Source of the DNA: Paenibacillus terrae
GTDB lineage: Bacteria > Bacillota > Bacilli > Paenibacillales > Paenibacillaceae
Direction of reading: 5' to 3'
Length of the DNA stretch: 64,000 bases
Assembly: GCF_005217525.1 (NCBI RefSeq)
Contig: NZ_PNXQ01000001.1
Span: 159,892 to 223,891, forward strand
Program-made: the position numbers and the translations under genes
In this document: in pieces, positions 8,279 through 17,197 of the stretch
Layout of the letters: the number at the start of each line of letters is the position of its first letter
Position numbering within the stretch: position 1 is the first letter of the stretch
The notes under the pieces: model-generated
Told to the model about the DNA's origin: nothing
The model's database searches: none
The model's input: the letters and a program-made list of their open reading frames with translations, nothing else

Positions 8279-9574
8279 ATGGCTATCAAAGACAAGCTAA
8301 TCGACGGCCTCACATCAGTGGCAAATGCAATCAACAATTTTAAATATATTATAGCGATCAAATCAGCCTTTATCACATTAATGCCTGTCATCATTGTCGG
8401 GGCCTTTGCTGTATTGATTTCCAATATGGTGATGGACCCGGTCAATGGTCTGGCCCATTTTAAGCCGTTCTCCTTCCTGGCAGAGTACAAACCGATTTTC
8501 TCAGGCATTAACTATGCCAGCTTGAATATCCTTACCATCCTGGCTATTTTCATGATTGGTCTGGAGCTAGGAAAAATTAACGGGGAGAAAAACCTCTTCC
8601 CTGGACTACTCGCTGTAATCTGCTTTATATCTGTGACGCCAACCACGATAGAGTTGATGGTTAACGGGGAAATGCAGAAAGTAACGGATATCATAGCCCG
8701 CCAGTTTACGGATACCAAGAGCTTGTTTTTAGGTATTTTCATAAGCATTCTATCCGTTGAGCTGTACAACAAGCTGGGCAAGTCCGATAAGCTAAAAATT
8801 AAAATGCCTGAAAGTGTTCCCAGCAATGTGGCTGTTTCTTTCTCGGCACTCATTCCAACCATCATTACGGTGACTGTCTTCTCGATGCTTGGATTCTTCT
8901 TTCATAAATTTACAGGTCTCTACCTGTATGATGCCGTCTATAATGTGGTGCAAAAACCGCTGGAGACCGTGGTGCAGGGACTGCCGGGTATACTGGTGCT
9001 GATGCTGGTTGCGCAAATCTTCTGGGTGATCGGCATTCACGGGAACCAAATGGTAAAACCGATTCGTGAACCCCTGCTTCTTGGAGCGATTACCGTCAAT
9101 ATGACTGCTTATGAGCAAGGACTGCCGATTCCGAACATTATTACGATGCCTTTCTGGGACGTATACATGAGTATCGGTGGTTCTGGGATTACGCTAGCCC
9201 TATTGATCTGTATTATGATCGCTTCCAAGCGCGAGGATATGAAGGAAATTACCAAGCTTTCGTTTGGACCGGGCCTGTTTAATATTAACGAGCCTGTCAT
9301 TTTCGGACTTCCGATTATGTTGAATCCATTGATGGCTATCCCTTTCATTATTACTCCGCTCATCACAGGAACGATTGGCTACTTTTCGACGTTGCTTGGA
9401 TTTGCAGGTAAGGCCGTCGTCATGGTTCCATGGACTACTCCGCCTATTATTAATGCCTACCTGTCTACAGGTGGAAGCATTGGCGCCGTCGTAACCCAGA
9501 TCATTTGTATTGTGGTAGCGATTATCATCTATTTTCCGTTCGTCAAAATTGCCAACAAGCGAACGGCTGAATAA
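8279..9574 (+). CDS. PTS system lactose/cellobiose-family IIC permease
   Basis: 431 aa with about ten hydrophobic segments, the size of stand-alone CelB/LicC permeases. The conserved substrate-site motif NINEPVIFGLPIMLNP is intact. SD GGGAGGGG precedes ATG 8279. It imports and phosphorylates a disaccharide together with the IIA upstream and the IIB placed four genes on. Which sugar is carried is not readable from the sequence; see the mannonate dehydratase for the odd context. Confidence 0.93.
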   Translation: MAIKDKLIDGLTSVANAINNFKYIIAIKSAFITLMPVIIVGAFAVLISNMVMDPVNGLAHFKPFSFLAEYKPIFSGINYASLNILTILAIFMIGLELGKINGEKNLFPGLLAVICFISVTPTTIELMVNGEMQKVTDIIARQFTDTKSLFLGIFISILSVELYNKLGKSDKLKIKMPESVPSNVAVSFSALIPTIITVTVFSMLGFFFHKFTGLYLYDAVYNVVQKPLETVVQGLPGILVLMLVAQIFWVIGIHGNQMVKPIREPLLLGAITVNMTAYEQGLPIPNIITMPFWDVYMSIGGSGITLALLICIMIASKREDMKEITKLSFGPGLFNINEPVIFGLPIMLNPLMAIPFIITPLITGTIGYFSTLLGFAGKAVVMVPWTTPPIINAYLSTGGSIGAVVTQIICIVVAIIIYFPFVKIANKRTAE

Positions 9575-9602
9575 TGCGCTACTATGGAGGTATATTCCCT
9601 AA

Positions 9603-9618
9603 TTGAAAGCGTATTCTT
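9603..9618 (+). promoter_or_regulatory. Second cre-like site between IIC and uxuA
   Basis: TTGAAAGCGTATTCTT differs from the cre consensus at one fixed position (A to T near the 3' end) and shares its first nine bases with the box at 7831. It lies in the 87-nt gap before uxuA and could act as an intragenic roadblock site. Confidence 0.35.
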
Positions 9619-9661
9619 ATTGGATTCAGGTTAACGCCAACTTTAAAGGAAGAAGCTGATC

Positions 9662-10723
9662 ATGGTGAAAATGACTTTTCGGTGGTATGGCGAGCAGGAT
9701 TCCATTCCACTCTCTTACATCCGGCATGTCCCTTATATCAAAGGAATTGTAAGCGCGGTTTATACCGTTCCGCCTGGAGAGGTATGGCCTTGGGACCGTA
9801 TCACTGCTCTCAAGCAGCAAATCGAGGAAGCGGGACTTACATTTGAAGTCGTGGAAAGCGTTCCGGTACATGAAGCGATCAAGCTGGGACTCCCCACCAG
9901 GGACAACTATATTGCCAATTATAAAGAAACGCTGAGAAGGCTGGGTGATGCCGGGGTAAAAGTCGTCTGCTACAATTTCATGCCTGCCTTTGACTGGTTT
10001 CGTACCGTCATTGACAAGCCTCTTCCCGACGGATCGTTGACATTGGCTTTCTCAGGGGAAGAACTGAAAAGGATTGAGCCGATCATTGCTGATTTTACGC
10101 TTCCGGGTTGGGATTTATCATATCCAAAGCAAAAGCTTCCTGCTTTAATGAAGCAGTATAAAGAACTGGGAGCCGAAGGAATCTGGGAGAATCTAGCTTA
10201 TTTTCTGGCAGAAGTGATTCCCACAGCCGAAGAGGTCGGCGTGAAAATGGCGATCCATCCAGATGATCCGCCATGGCCTGTTCTGGGTCTGCCGCGTATC
10301 CTTAGCAAGGAAGCAGATTTTGACCGTCTGCTGGAGCTTCAGCCCACCGTGCATAATGGTATTACCTTTTGCAGTGGCTCGCTAGGCAGCTCACCAGACA
10401 ATGATTTACCCGGAATGCTAGACAAATACGCCGCGCAGAAAAGGATTCATTTTGTTCATCTACGTAATGTCAAACGTTATCCTAACGGTGATTTTGAAGA
10501 GTCAGCGCATCTGTCCGAATCGGGTAGCATAGATATGGCGGAGCTGATTCATATCCTGCATCGTCATCAGTTTGAAGGGTATGTAAGACCTGACCACGGG
10601 AGAATGATCTGGGGAGAGGAAGGAAAGCCCGGCTATGGACTGTATGACCGTGCATTGGGAGCGGCCTACTTAACGGGCCTTTGGGAATCTACAGTACGAA
10701 AAGGAGAAGCATGTAATGGCTAA
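9662..10723 (+). CDS. uxuA: Mannonate dehydratase
   Basis: 353 aa, typical of Gram-positive UxuA. It has the TIM-barrel features of the family: VPPGEVWPWDRI, MAIHPDDPPWP, NGITFCSGSLGSSPDND and HFVHLRNVKR, with His and Cys residues expected to bind the metal. The reaction is D-mannonate to 2-keto-3-deoxygluconate in hexuronate breakdown. SD AAAGGAAG precedes the ATG, and the 3' end overlaps the GH1 gene by 8 nt. Its presence inside a cellobiose-type PTS operon is unusual and suggests the imported sugar contains a uronic or aldonic unit. No uxaC, uxuB or kdg genes are nearby. Confidence 0.92.
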   Translation: MVKMTFRWYGEQDSIPLSYIRHVPYIKGIVSAVYTVPPGEVWPWDRITALKQQIEEAGLTFEVVESVPVHEAIKLGLPTRDNYIANYKETLRRLGDAGVKVVCYNFMPAFDWFRTVIDKPLPDGSLTLAFSGEELKRIEPIIADFTLPGWDLSYPKQKLPALMKQYKELGAEGIWENLAYFLAEVIPTAEEVGVKMAIHPDDPPWPVLGLPRILSKEADFDRLLELQPTVHNGITFCSGSLGSSPDNDLPGMLDKYAAQKRIHFVHLRNVKRYPNGDFEESAHLSESGSIDMAELIHILHRHQFEGYVRPDHGRMIWGEEGKPGYGLYDRALGAAYLTGLWESTVRKGEACNG

Positions 10724-12152
10724 ACATACGATACAAATTCCATCGAATTTCATCATAGGTGCTGCGGCTTCCGCCTGGCAGACAGAGGGCTGGAGCGGTA
10801 AAAAGGAAGGTCAGGACTCATTTCTCGACCAATGGTACAAAAATGACCGCTATGTCTGGCACAATGGATATGGACCTGCGGGTGCAACCGACTTCTATAA
10901 TCGTTACGCTGAGGATATTGCGCTGATGAAGCAGATTGGCCTGACCCATTATCGTACTTCTATTAATTGGTCCCGCTTCTTAACGGATTATGAGAATGTT
11001 GTCGTGGATGAAACGTATGCGGATTATATGAGCCGGGTCATTGACGAGTTGATTGCCAGTGGGGTCGAGCCCATGATTTGTCTGGAGCACTACGAGGTGC
11101 CCGCTTATTTGCTGGACAAATATGAGGGCTGGTCTTCCAAGCATGTGGTGGAACTGTTTGTGAAATATGCAGAAAAGGTTTTTGAACGATACGGAGATCG
11201 GGTAAAACACTGGTTTACATTTAATGAGCCCATTGTTGTACAGACTCGTGTCTATCTGGATGCCCTTCGCTATCCCTATGAACAAAATACGCGGAAGTGG
11301 ATGCAATGGAATTATAATAAAACGCTGGCTACTGCGAAATGCGTACAACTTTTCAAAGCCAAAAACTATAATCAGAACGGGGCTAAAATAGGTGTTATTT
11401 TGAATCCTGAAGTAACCTATGCCCGATCCAGCGCTCCTCATGACCAGTATGCTGCACATGTATATGATTTATTTTACAATCGAGTATTTCTGGACCCGCT
11501 TATTAAAGGCGAATACCCGCAAGAATTGTTCGATCTCATGAGCAAGCATGATATTGCGTTTGAAGCTACAACGGAGGAATTGACAGTCATTAAGGACCAT
11601 ACTGTGGACTACGTCGGCATCAATCTCTATTATCCACACCGGGTCAAGGCGCAGAGCAAAGCGTGGAATGAAAATATTCCCTTCCATCCCTCTTACTACT
11701 ATGAGCATTTTGATCTTCCGGGTAAAAGAATGAACAAGTCACGGGGCTGGGAGATTTATCCCAAGATCATTTACGATATGGGAATGCGTATCAAGAACGA
11801 ATATAACAATATTGAGTGGTTTGTCGCGGAAAATGGTATGGGTATTGAGAATGAAGTTGTCTTCAAAAATGAGGAGCACATCATTCAGGACGACTATCGC
11901 ATTGACTTTATAACTGAGCATTTATACTACACGTTACAAGCTGTAGAGGATGGTTCGAACTGTACAGGTTATATGCTGTGGGCCTTTACAGACAACGTTT
12001 CTCCTATGAATGCTTTTAAAAATCGCTATGGACTGGTGGAAATTAACCTGGAGAATGATCGAAGTCGGCATTTGAAGAAGTCCGGCTACTGGTATCAATC
12101 TGCTATCAAAGAACGCTCGTTTGTTGCTGATCTTGATGAAGAGTATAAATAA
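10716..12152 (+). CDS. Glycoside hydrolase family 1, probable 6-phospho-beta-glycosidase
   Basis: 478 aa GH1 barrel. Acid/base Glu171 in TFNEP and nucleophile Glu372 in AENGMG are both present. Where ordinary beta-glucosidases have Glu-Trp after Asp-Asn, this protein has DNVSP: the Ser is the mark of 6-phospho enzymes. However, the usual Lys-x-Tyr phosphate motif reads KNRYG, so Lys is shifted by one. It starts inside the 3' end of uxuA (8-nt overlap) with SD AAAGGAG. It most likely cleaves the phosphorylated disaccharide delivered by the PTS; substrate unknown. Confidence 0.9.
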   Translation: MAKHTIQIPSNFIIGAAASAWQTEGWSGKKEGQDSFLDQWYKNDRYVWHNGYGPAGATDFYNRYAEDIALMKQIGLTHYRTSINWSRFLTDYENVVVDETYADYMSRVIDELIASGVEPMICLEHYEVPAYLLDKYEGWSSKHVVELFVKYAEKVFERYGDRVKHWFTFNEPIVVQTRVYLDALRYPYEQNTRKWMQWNYNKTLATAKCVQLFKAKNYNQNGAKIGVILNPEVTYARSSAPHDQYAAHVYDLFYNRVFLDPLIKGEYPQELFDLMSKHDIAFEATTEELTVIKDHTVDYVGINLYYPHRVKAQSKAWNENIPFHPSYYYEHFDLPGKRMNKSRGWEIYPKIIYDMGMRIKNEYNNIEWFVAENGMGIENEVVFKNEEHIIQDDYRIDFITEHLYYTLQAVEDGSNCTGYMLWAFTDNVSPMNAFKNRYGLVEINLENDRSRHLKKSGYWYQSAIKERSFVADLDEEYK

Positions 12153-12182
12153 TTAAAAATCAATTTCTGGAGGCGTTCAAAT

Positions 12183-12506
12183 ATGAAAAAAATTATTCTG
12201 GCATGCTCTGCGGGTATGTCCACATCCATTCTGGTTTCCAAGATGAAAAAAGAAGCGGCAGCCAGATCCATAGAGCTTAACATCGAAGCCATCCCCGAAA
12301 GTACCATTAAGGAAGAGCTGGAAGGCGTTAAAGATTCTGTAATTGCTATTTTGCTTGGTCCTCAAGTACGGATGCGTAAAAAGCCGGTTGCCGAAATTGC
12401 AGCTCCTTATGGCATCCCGGTGGATGTCATTGATACGATTGCTTACGGTAGAGCAAACGGTGCCGCCGTGCTGGATCAAGCCTTGAAGCTGGCTGGCGAA
12501 TTCTAA
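12183..12506 (+). CDS. PTS system lactose/cellobiose-family IIB component
   Basis: 107 aa. KKIILACSAGMSTSILVSKM holds the P-loop with phospho-cysteine Cys8. Length and motif fit stand-alone CelA/LicB proteins. SD GGAGG lies 7-8 nt before the ATG. Last gene of the operon, 30 nt after the GH1 gene; in related lic/cel operons IIB is usually first, so this order is rearranged. Confidence 0.94.
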   Translation: MKKIILACSAGMSTSILVSKMKKEAAARSIELNIEAIPESTIKEELEGVKDSVIAILLGPQVRMRKKPVAEIAAPYGIPVDVIDTIAYGRANGAAVLDQALKLAGEF

Positions 12507-12540
12507 TGAACATGTAGACATTTTTCGATGAATAGCAAAA

Positions 12541-12575
12541 GGCGGCAGTCTCCCATCAGGAAGCTGCCGCCTTTC
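12541..12575. terminator. Bidirectional terminator between the PTS operon and the chemoreceptor gene
   Basis: Arms GGCGGCAG (12541-12548) and CTGCCGCC (12564-12571) are perfect. A-run upstream (AAAA) and CTTT downstream serve both convergent genes. Confidence 0.8.
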
Positions 12576-12603
12576 CGTATATTGGTATACATATTGACAT
12601 TGA

Positions 12604-14331
12604 TTATCCCGTCACCTTAAACCGTCCAATCAACTGGCGCAGCTCAGCGGACATCCCTTTCAGACTCTCCGCCGATTGACTGACGCCTTCCATGGAGGTT
12701 AGCTGCCCATCCGAGGCTTCTGCAATCAGGTGGAAGTGTTCAGCTGCATGCCGTGAAATCCCCTCCATCTGATCCACAGAAGCTGCGACTTCCTCAGAAA
12801 CAGAAGTGATTTCCTCCGAGGCAGCCGATACCTCCTGCAATTGTGTCGTGATCCGCTCCAGACCGGAATGAATATGGCCAAAGGATTGTCCAGCCACATT
12901 TACAATGTCCATTCCCACCTTGGCTTCAAGGGCGCTTCCCTCCATCTGTATGGACAGCTCGGAAGTCTGTTGCTGAACCGAGGTGATGATGCCTGCGATA
13001 ACCGCCGAGGACGACTGGGATTGAGTCGCCAGCTTCCTTACCTGCTCGGCTACCACGGCAAAACCACGCCCATGCTCTCCGGCCCGAGCCGCTTCTATCG
13101 CTGCATTCAGCGCGAGCAGATTGGTTTGTCCGGCAATATCCGTCATCAGGGAGAGTACCTCTCCGATTTCCACGGAATGCTCCTCTAATTGTTTGGTGGC
13201 GGCAGCCATCGCCGCTGTAGAGTCTACAATGGATTTCATTTGATCCACAGCCCTGACAATGGCTTCATTACCCTGATGCGCATTCTCGGTAGTTTCCTGC
13301 GATAAGTCCGTTACAATCGCAGCAGATTGTGCAATGCGATGCATGCTGGAGGTCATGTCCTCCATGCCTTTATTCATCTCCATGGCCTGGAGTACCTGGG
13401 TTTCTGCCCCCACCGCAGCTTCTTTAATATGTATGGAAATATCCCGACTGGCTTCTGCTGTAACGTGGGCATGATTGTACACATCCCCGGATGAAGACAG
13501 GATCTGGTCCGAGCCTTTGCGAATGCCCTCAATTACCATTCTTGTATCCGTTACGAGGACCCCAAAAGCCGAAGCCAGATGGCCAATTTCATCCTTACGA
13601 TTCGTATCAATAACAACCGTCAGATCGCCTTCACCAACCTTGGCAACATCTTTGGTCAACCTTAATAACGGACGGGTCAAATATTTGGCTAGTGCAAAGA
13701 CCAACAGAATACATACCACTAGCACAATCGCAGCTACGATCAGCATCGTTCTTCTGGATGCTTCCATTAATTTGTATACCTCTGTAGCATCCAGATCTGC
13801 CCCGACAACTCCTGTAATACTGCCGTCCTTGCCTTTAATCGGAACATAAGCCGAGACGGTGGCTCCGTATTCATCCTTTGTCAGATCGCCTATGGAAGCC
13901 TCGCCCGTTTCAAAGGTATGCAGCATCCCCGGGTACGCATTGTTTTCGGGAGTGCCTAGCGGCGAATAGTCCTCTTTGGCGGTGGAAGCAGCCACGCCGT
14001 CAACGATGTACACATAGCTCGCTTGGCCTCCGTCTTCCACTTTCCCCAGCGTGTATAAATACTTGAAGCCGTTAGCTTCCTTCAGCTCGTTAAGCTGATC
14101 ACGAAGCTCATTAAAATAAGCATTCTCTCCCCCTGCAACGGGTTTAATGTCTGTATATTTGTCCACATTAATCATGGCTGCGGCCCTTTCGGCCACCGCT
14201 TTGGCCTGCTGGCCCATGGAGTTTTCCACCAGCTCGCTCGAAGATTGATACAAGGTAAAACCCAGAATGGCTCCACCGATTACAATAAGGCCCGAAAAAA
14301 ACAACACCATACGTGACAACAGACTGTTCAA
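12604..14331 (-). CDS. Methyl-accepting chemotaxis protein
   Basis: 575 aa. First membrane helix at about 8-28, an extracytoplasmic sensor region (about 30-190, Cache-like, with [15 protein letters not shown] and [17 protein letters not shown]), second helix about 193-215, HAMP domain, then a coiled-coil signalling domain whose tip is [20 protein letters not shown]. The start is TTG 14331 (SD AAAGGAG 10 nt upstream). A TATAAT sequence on this strand at 14386-14381 may be its -10. It couples ligand sensing to CheA/CheW; the ligand is unknown. Confidence 0.93.
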   Translation of the reverse strand: MNSLLSRMVLFFSGLIVIGGAILGFTLYQSSSELVENSMGQQAKAVAERAAAMINVDKYTDIKPVAGGENAYFNELRDQLNELKEANGFKYLYTLGKVEDGGQASYVYIVDGVAASTAKEDYSPLGTPENNAYPGMLHTFETGEASIGDLTKDEYGATVSAYVPIKGKDGSITGVVGADLDATEVYKLMEASRRTMLIVAAIVLVVCILLVFALAKYLTRPLLRLTKDVAKVGEGDLTVVIDTNRKDEIGHLASAFGVLVTDTRMVIEGIRKGSDQILSSSGDVYNHAHVTAEASRDISIHIKEAAVGAETQVLQAMEMNKGMEDMTSSMHRIAQSAAIVTDLSQETTENAHQGNEAIVRAVDQMKSIVDSTAAMAAATKQLEEHSVEIGEVLSLMTDIAGQTNLLALNAAIEAARAGEHGRGFAVVAEQVRKLATQSQSSSAVIAGIITSVQQQTSELSIQMEGSALEAKVGMDIVNVAGQSFGHIHSGLERITTQLQEVSAASEEITSVSEEVAASVDQMEGISRHAAEHFHLIAEASDGQLTSMEGVSQSAESLKGMSAELRQLIGRFKVTG

Positions 14332-14431
14332 CCCGCCAACGCTCCTTTGGATAATCCAACTTGTATTTACATCATTTTATATTATACATGTCTTTCTGCC
14401 TATCCTTTTTAGTTAAATCGTCCCATATTTC

Positions 14432-15196
14432 CTATTCCACATCAAAATTGAAGTATGTTTTAGCATAAGGCTCCTTCATCAGCGTAAAGTGCCACCATTC
14501 CTTGCTGTAAGGCTTGAAGCCACGCTTCACCATAGCATCCCTAAGAATTTTTCGGTTCGCCTGCTGTGTCTTGCTGATCAGCTTCGTGTTGTAGTAGGAA
14601 ATATCACCGAAAAAATCAAACGGACTCCCCATATCCACATTCTTCCCCGTTTTGATGTCCACCAGCGTCAAATCCACAGTGCTCCCCCGCGAATGGCCGG
14701 ATTTCCTGGCGATGAAGCCCAGCTTGAACAAATTGCGCTTATCCAGCTTCGGGTAATACTGCTGCTTCATTTTGAGATCACCGCTATCCTGCGACCATCT
14801 GACAAAATGATTCACGGCTTTTTGCGGACGATAGGCATCGTATACTTTCAACAGGTATCCTCTGGCTTCCAGATCATCGCTGACCCCTTTTAAAGCCGCT
14901 GCACCGGTATGGGTCATGATCGCAAAAGGCCCCTTATATCCATCAATCCGTCTGCCGACAAAGTTATTTTCACTATGATAGCGGATTTCATATTGCGCCG
15001 CAGGAATCACTTCATCCAGATACACGAAGCCCTTGGGCAATTTATTTTTCTTTTCAATGGTCAAGTTCTGCGTTGTACTGATATCCGTTGTTCCGTCCGA
15101 AGCTCCGGCAGCAACGGTGAAAAAAGGACCTGCATTTAGCAAAAATGCATATGTAATCAGTGCGATGCCGATTTTTCTTAAAGACTTTTTCAACAT
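14432..15196 (-). CDS. Secreted VanX-like D-alanyl-D-alanine dipeptidase (M15D)
   Basis: 254 aa with an N-terminal signal peptide ([18 protein letters not shown], cleavage near 30). Zn ligands His168 and Asp175 in [11 protein letters not shown], catalytic Glu233 and ligand His236 in KEWWHF, and Arg123 in DAYRPQ have exactly the same relative spacings as VanX Arg71, His116, Asp123, Glu181 and His184. The family splits D-Ala-D-Ala. Secretion, and the absence of vanH/vanA/vanR/vanS here, argue for murein dipeptide recycling rather than glycopeptide resistance. It stands as a single gene downstream of its own start region. Confidence 0.9.
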   Translation of the reverse strand: MLKKSLRKIGIALITYAFLLNAGPFFTVAAGASDGTTDISTTQNLTIEKKNKLPKGFVYLDEVIPAAQYEIRYHSENNFVGRRIDGYKGPFAIMTHTGAAALKGVSDDLEARGYLLKVYDAYRPQKAVNHFVRWSQDSGDLKMKQQYYPKLDKRNLFKLGFIARKSGHSRGSTVDLTLVDIKTGKNVDMGSPFDFFGDISYYNTKLISKTQQANRKILRDAMVKRGFKPYSKEWWHFTLMKEPYAKTYFNFDVE

Positions 15197-15291
15197 AGGT
15201 CAGACTCCCCTTTGTGAAACTGGTTGGCTTACTGCTGACCATTGTATCAGGTGAGGACATTTTTTCCTATAAGTAGCTGCCAGGCTATCCA

Positions 15292-15318
15292 TAAAAAAGA
15301 GGCTGCCCCCAGCCCCTT
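15292..15318 (-). terminator. Terminator at the end of the glycan cluster
   Basis: On the minus strand AGGGGCTG and CAGCCTCT pair with a 4-nt loop (one G-U), followed by six T. It lies 32 nt after the stop of the last cluster gene. Confidence 0.85.
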
Positions 15319-15349
15319 CCTGAATCGCACGCTTTTCCCGCTACATGCC

Positions 15350-16270
15350 TTATTTGCCTAAACCCATACTGCTCACATACGTCTCCTTCAATCCGGCTGA
15401 AATGCCATATAGGGGTTCCCACCGAAGCCAATGTCTCGCGACTGCGTTGCTAAGACAGCTATGGTGAATGTCTCCCGCCCGCGCAGCTGAATATACGGGC
15501 CGAATGGACGAGCCATGCAGCTTTAGCAAATCGTAGGCCAGCCGATTGATGGACGTGGTTCGTCCCGTACTCACATGTACTGTACGTTGATCCGCTGCAT
15601 GTATAGCCGCCATATTGGCTCTGACTACATCCTTGACGTACACAAAATCGCGGGTTTGTGTTCCGTCGCCGTGAATGAGCAAGGGGCTTCCTTTTTTCAG
15701 CCGATCCATAAAAAGAGCGACTATACCGCCCTCTCCCTTCGCGGCCTGACCGGGACCATACACATTCCCGTAACGCAAAATCGTGTAATTCATGCCATAT
15801 AACCGATGAAAAAGCCGGATATACGATTCTGCGGTCAGCTTGGAAAGCCCGTAGCCCGAAATCGGCTCCACGGGGTCGTCTTCCTGAATACATTGCCTTT
15901 GCAGTTCACCGTATACGCCGAATGTGGACGCAAATATCAGCTTGGATACACCAGCTTCATGACAAGCCTGCAACAGATGAATCGTCCCCATCACATTCAC
16001 ATCTGCGTCCTCATACGGTCGATGGATGGATTGCTGGACATCGGCCTGTGCCGCCAAGTGAAACACAATATCCGGGCTTTCCCGAATGAGCAGCGTCCGG
16101 GTCTCGGAGCTGCGGATATCCGCCATATGCATGACCGCGCGCGGGTCCACATTTGCGACATTCCCGGTCGTCAGATTATCCAGCACATGCACCCTGATGC
16201 CCGAATCGGCAAGCGCACGCACCAGATGGGAACCAATAAATCCGGCTCCCCCGGTGACCAAAGCCTTCAC
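15350..16270 (-). CDS. NAD-dependent sugar epimerase (UDP-glucose 4-epimerase-like)
   Basis: 306 aa extended SDR. Nucleotide loop GGAGFIGSH at 7-15, active-site Y-x3-K in SGYGLSKLTAE, and the conserved NVYGPGQ segment of GalE/WbpP-type enzymes. Start GTG 16270, with GGAGGG 7 nt upstream. Last gene of the cluster, 216 nt after the GT2 gene; that gap holds no convincing ORF. It probably inverts C4 of a UDP-sugar for the glycan made by the neighbouring transferases; the exact substrate is unknown. Confidence 0.87.
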   Translation of the reverse strand: MKALVTGGAGFIGSHLVRALADSGIRVHVLDNLTTGNVANVDPRAVMHMADIRSSETRTLLIRESPDIVFHLAAQADVQQSIHRPYEDADVNVMGTIHLLQACHEAGVSKLIFASTFGVYGELQRQCIQEDDPVEPISGYGLSKLTAESYIRLFHRLYGMNYTILRYGNVYGPGQAAKGEGGIVALFMDRLKKGSPLLIHGDGTQTRDFVYVKDVVRANMAAIHAADQRTVHVSTGRTTSINRLAYDLLKLHGSSIRPVYSAARAGDIHHSCLSNAVARHWLRWEPLYGISAGLKETYVSSMGLGK

Positions 16271-16486
16271 TAGCGTACCCTCCTTTTGAACCGAAGAAAG
16301 TTTCTTCCCATCCCATCATGTTATGCGATGCTCTACAGCTTGGCGCAGGCACAAGCACAGGCACTAAAGACAAATCTAGGACATACCTCAGCGCCGCTTG
16401 CAAAAAGCCAATATCCTGTTTGTACAGCGGCATCACAATACCTTTACCTACCCTATCCATTCCGCCCTGATAGACTTCCGGCCTGA

Positions 16487-17197
16487 TTAGGAAAAACCAT
16501 TCAATAGCTGACTGAAACGATCTTTGTAACGTGCCTGGGTGATATGATATTCCTGTTCAACAGCGGGCCAGTGCTTCTTCGTCCCCATTTCATCATGCCA
16601 ACGATAGTTAACCAGTGCTTCGTTCAGAAAAGGAAATGGGTAGCCCGCCAGCATGACCCGATACCACATATCCAGATCATGGGTATACGGCAAAAATTCA
16701 TCGAACAGACCGATATGTGTAAACAGCTCCTTTTTAAACATAACTGTACATCCATTGACCGGATTCCCTTGCTGGAATAAGCGATAAAACTCCGGTATGG
16801 ATGGAAAGACAGCCGCCTGATGAGTTGTGATTTGGCTGTATTGATTGATAAAATTGAAATTCGTGTGAGAAATATATGCAGCGTGCTCCACCATATAGGA
16901 TACCTGGTTATTGATTTTATCCCTATGGTAAATATCATCTGAGCTGAGCCACGCAATGTACTCACCGCTAGCATGCCGGATGCCATGATTCAGTGCGCTG
17001 GCTGTTCCGCCATTGGCTTTACCTAAATAATGTATATACGGAAGATAAGGCTGAAGCATCCCCGTATGTGTCGTGGACCCGTCATCGACAACAATAATTT
17101 CAAGCGGACCATAGGTTTGCTCTAATGCGCTTTGCAGAGCCTGATTCACGTATCCACAGTTATAAAATGGAATAACGATCGTTACACTCGGTCTCAT
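16487..17197 (-). CDS. Glycosyltransferase family 2
   Basis: 236 aa from ATG 17197 (SD AAAGGA, and ATGA overlap with the upstream epimerase gene). A long open frame extends upstream to 17419, but that part is the other strand frame of the epimerase and reads as Cys/Gly-rich nonsense. GT-A fold: SVTIVIPFYNCG, DDGST, the acceptor-side WLSSDD, and a Trp-rich C-terminal segment (DLDMWYRVMLAG). Sugar donor and acceptor unknown. Part of the large minus-strand glycan operon. Confidence 0.9.
   Translation of the reverse strand: MRPSVTIVIPFYNCGYVNQALQSALEQTYGPLEIIVVDDGSTTHTGMLQPYLPYIHYLGKANGGTASALNHGIRHASGEYIAWLSSDDIYHRDKINNQVSYMVEHAAYISHTNFNFINQYSQITTHQAAVFPSIPEFYRLFQQGNPVNGCTVMFKKELFTHIGLFDEFLPYTHDLDMWYRVMLAGYPFPFLNEALVNYRWHDEMGTKKHWPAVEQEYHITQARYKDRFSQLLNGFS

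Noticed and set aside
14432..15196. Vancomycin resistance locus
   Set aside because: No vanH, vanA, vanR or vanS, and the enzyme has a signal peptide, while resistance VanX is cytoplasmic.
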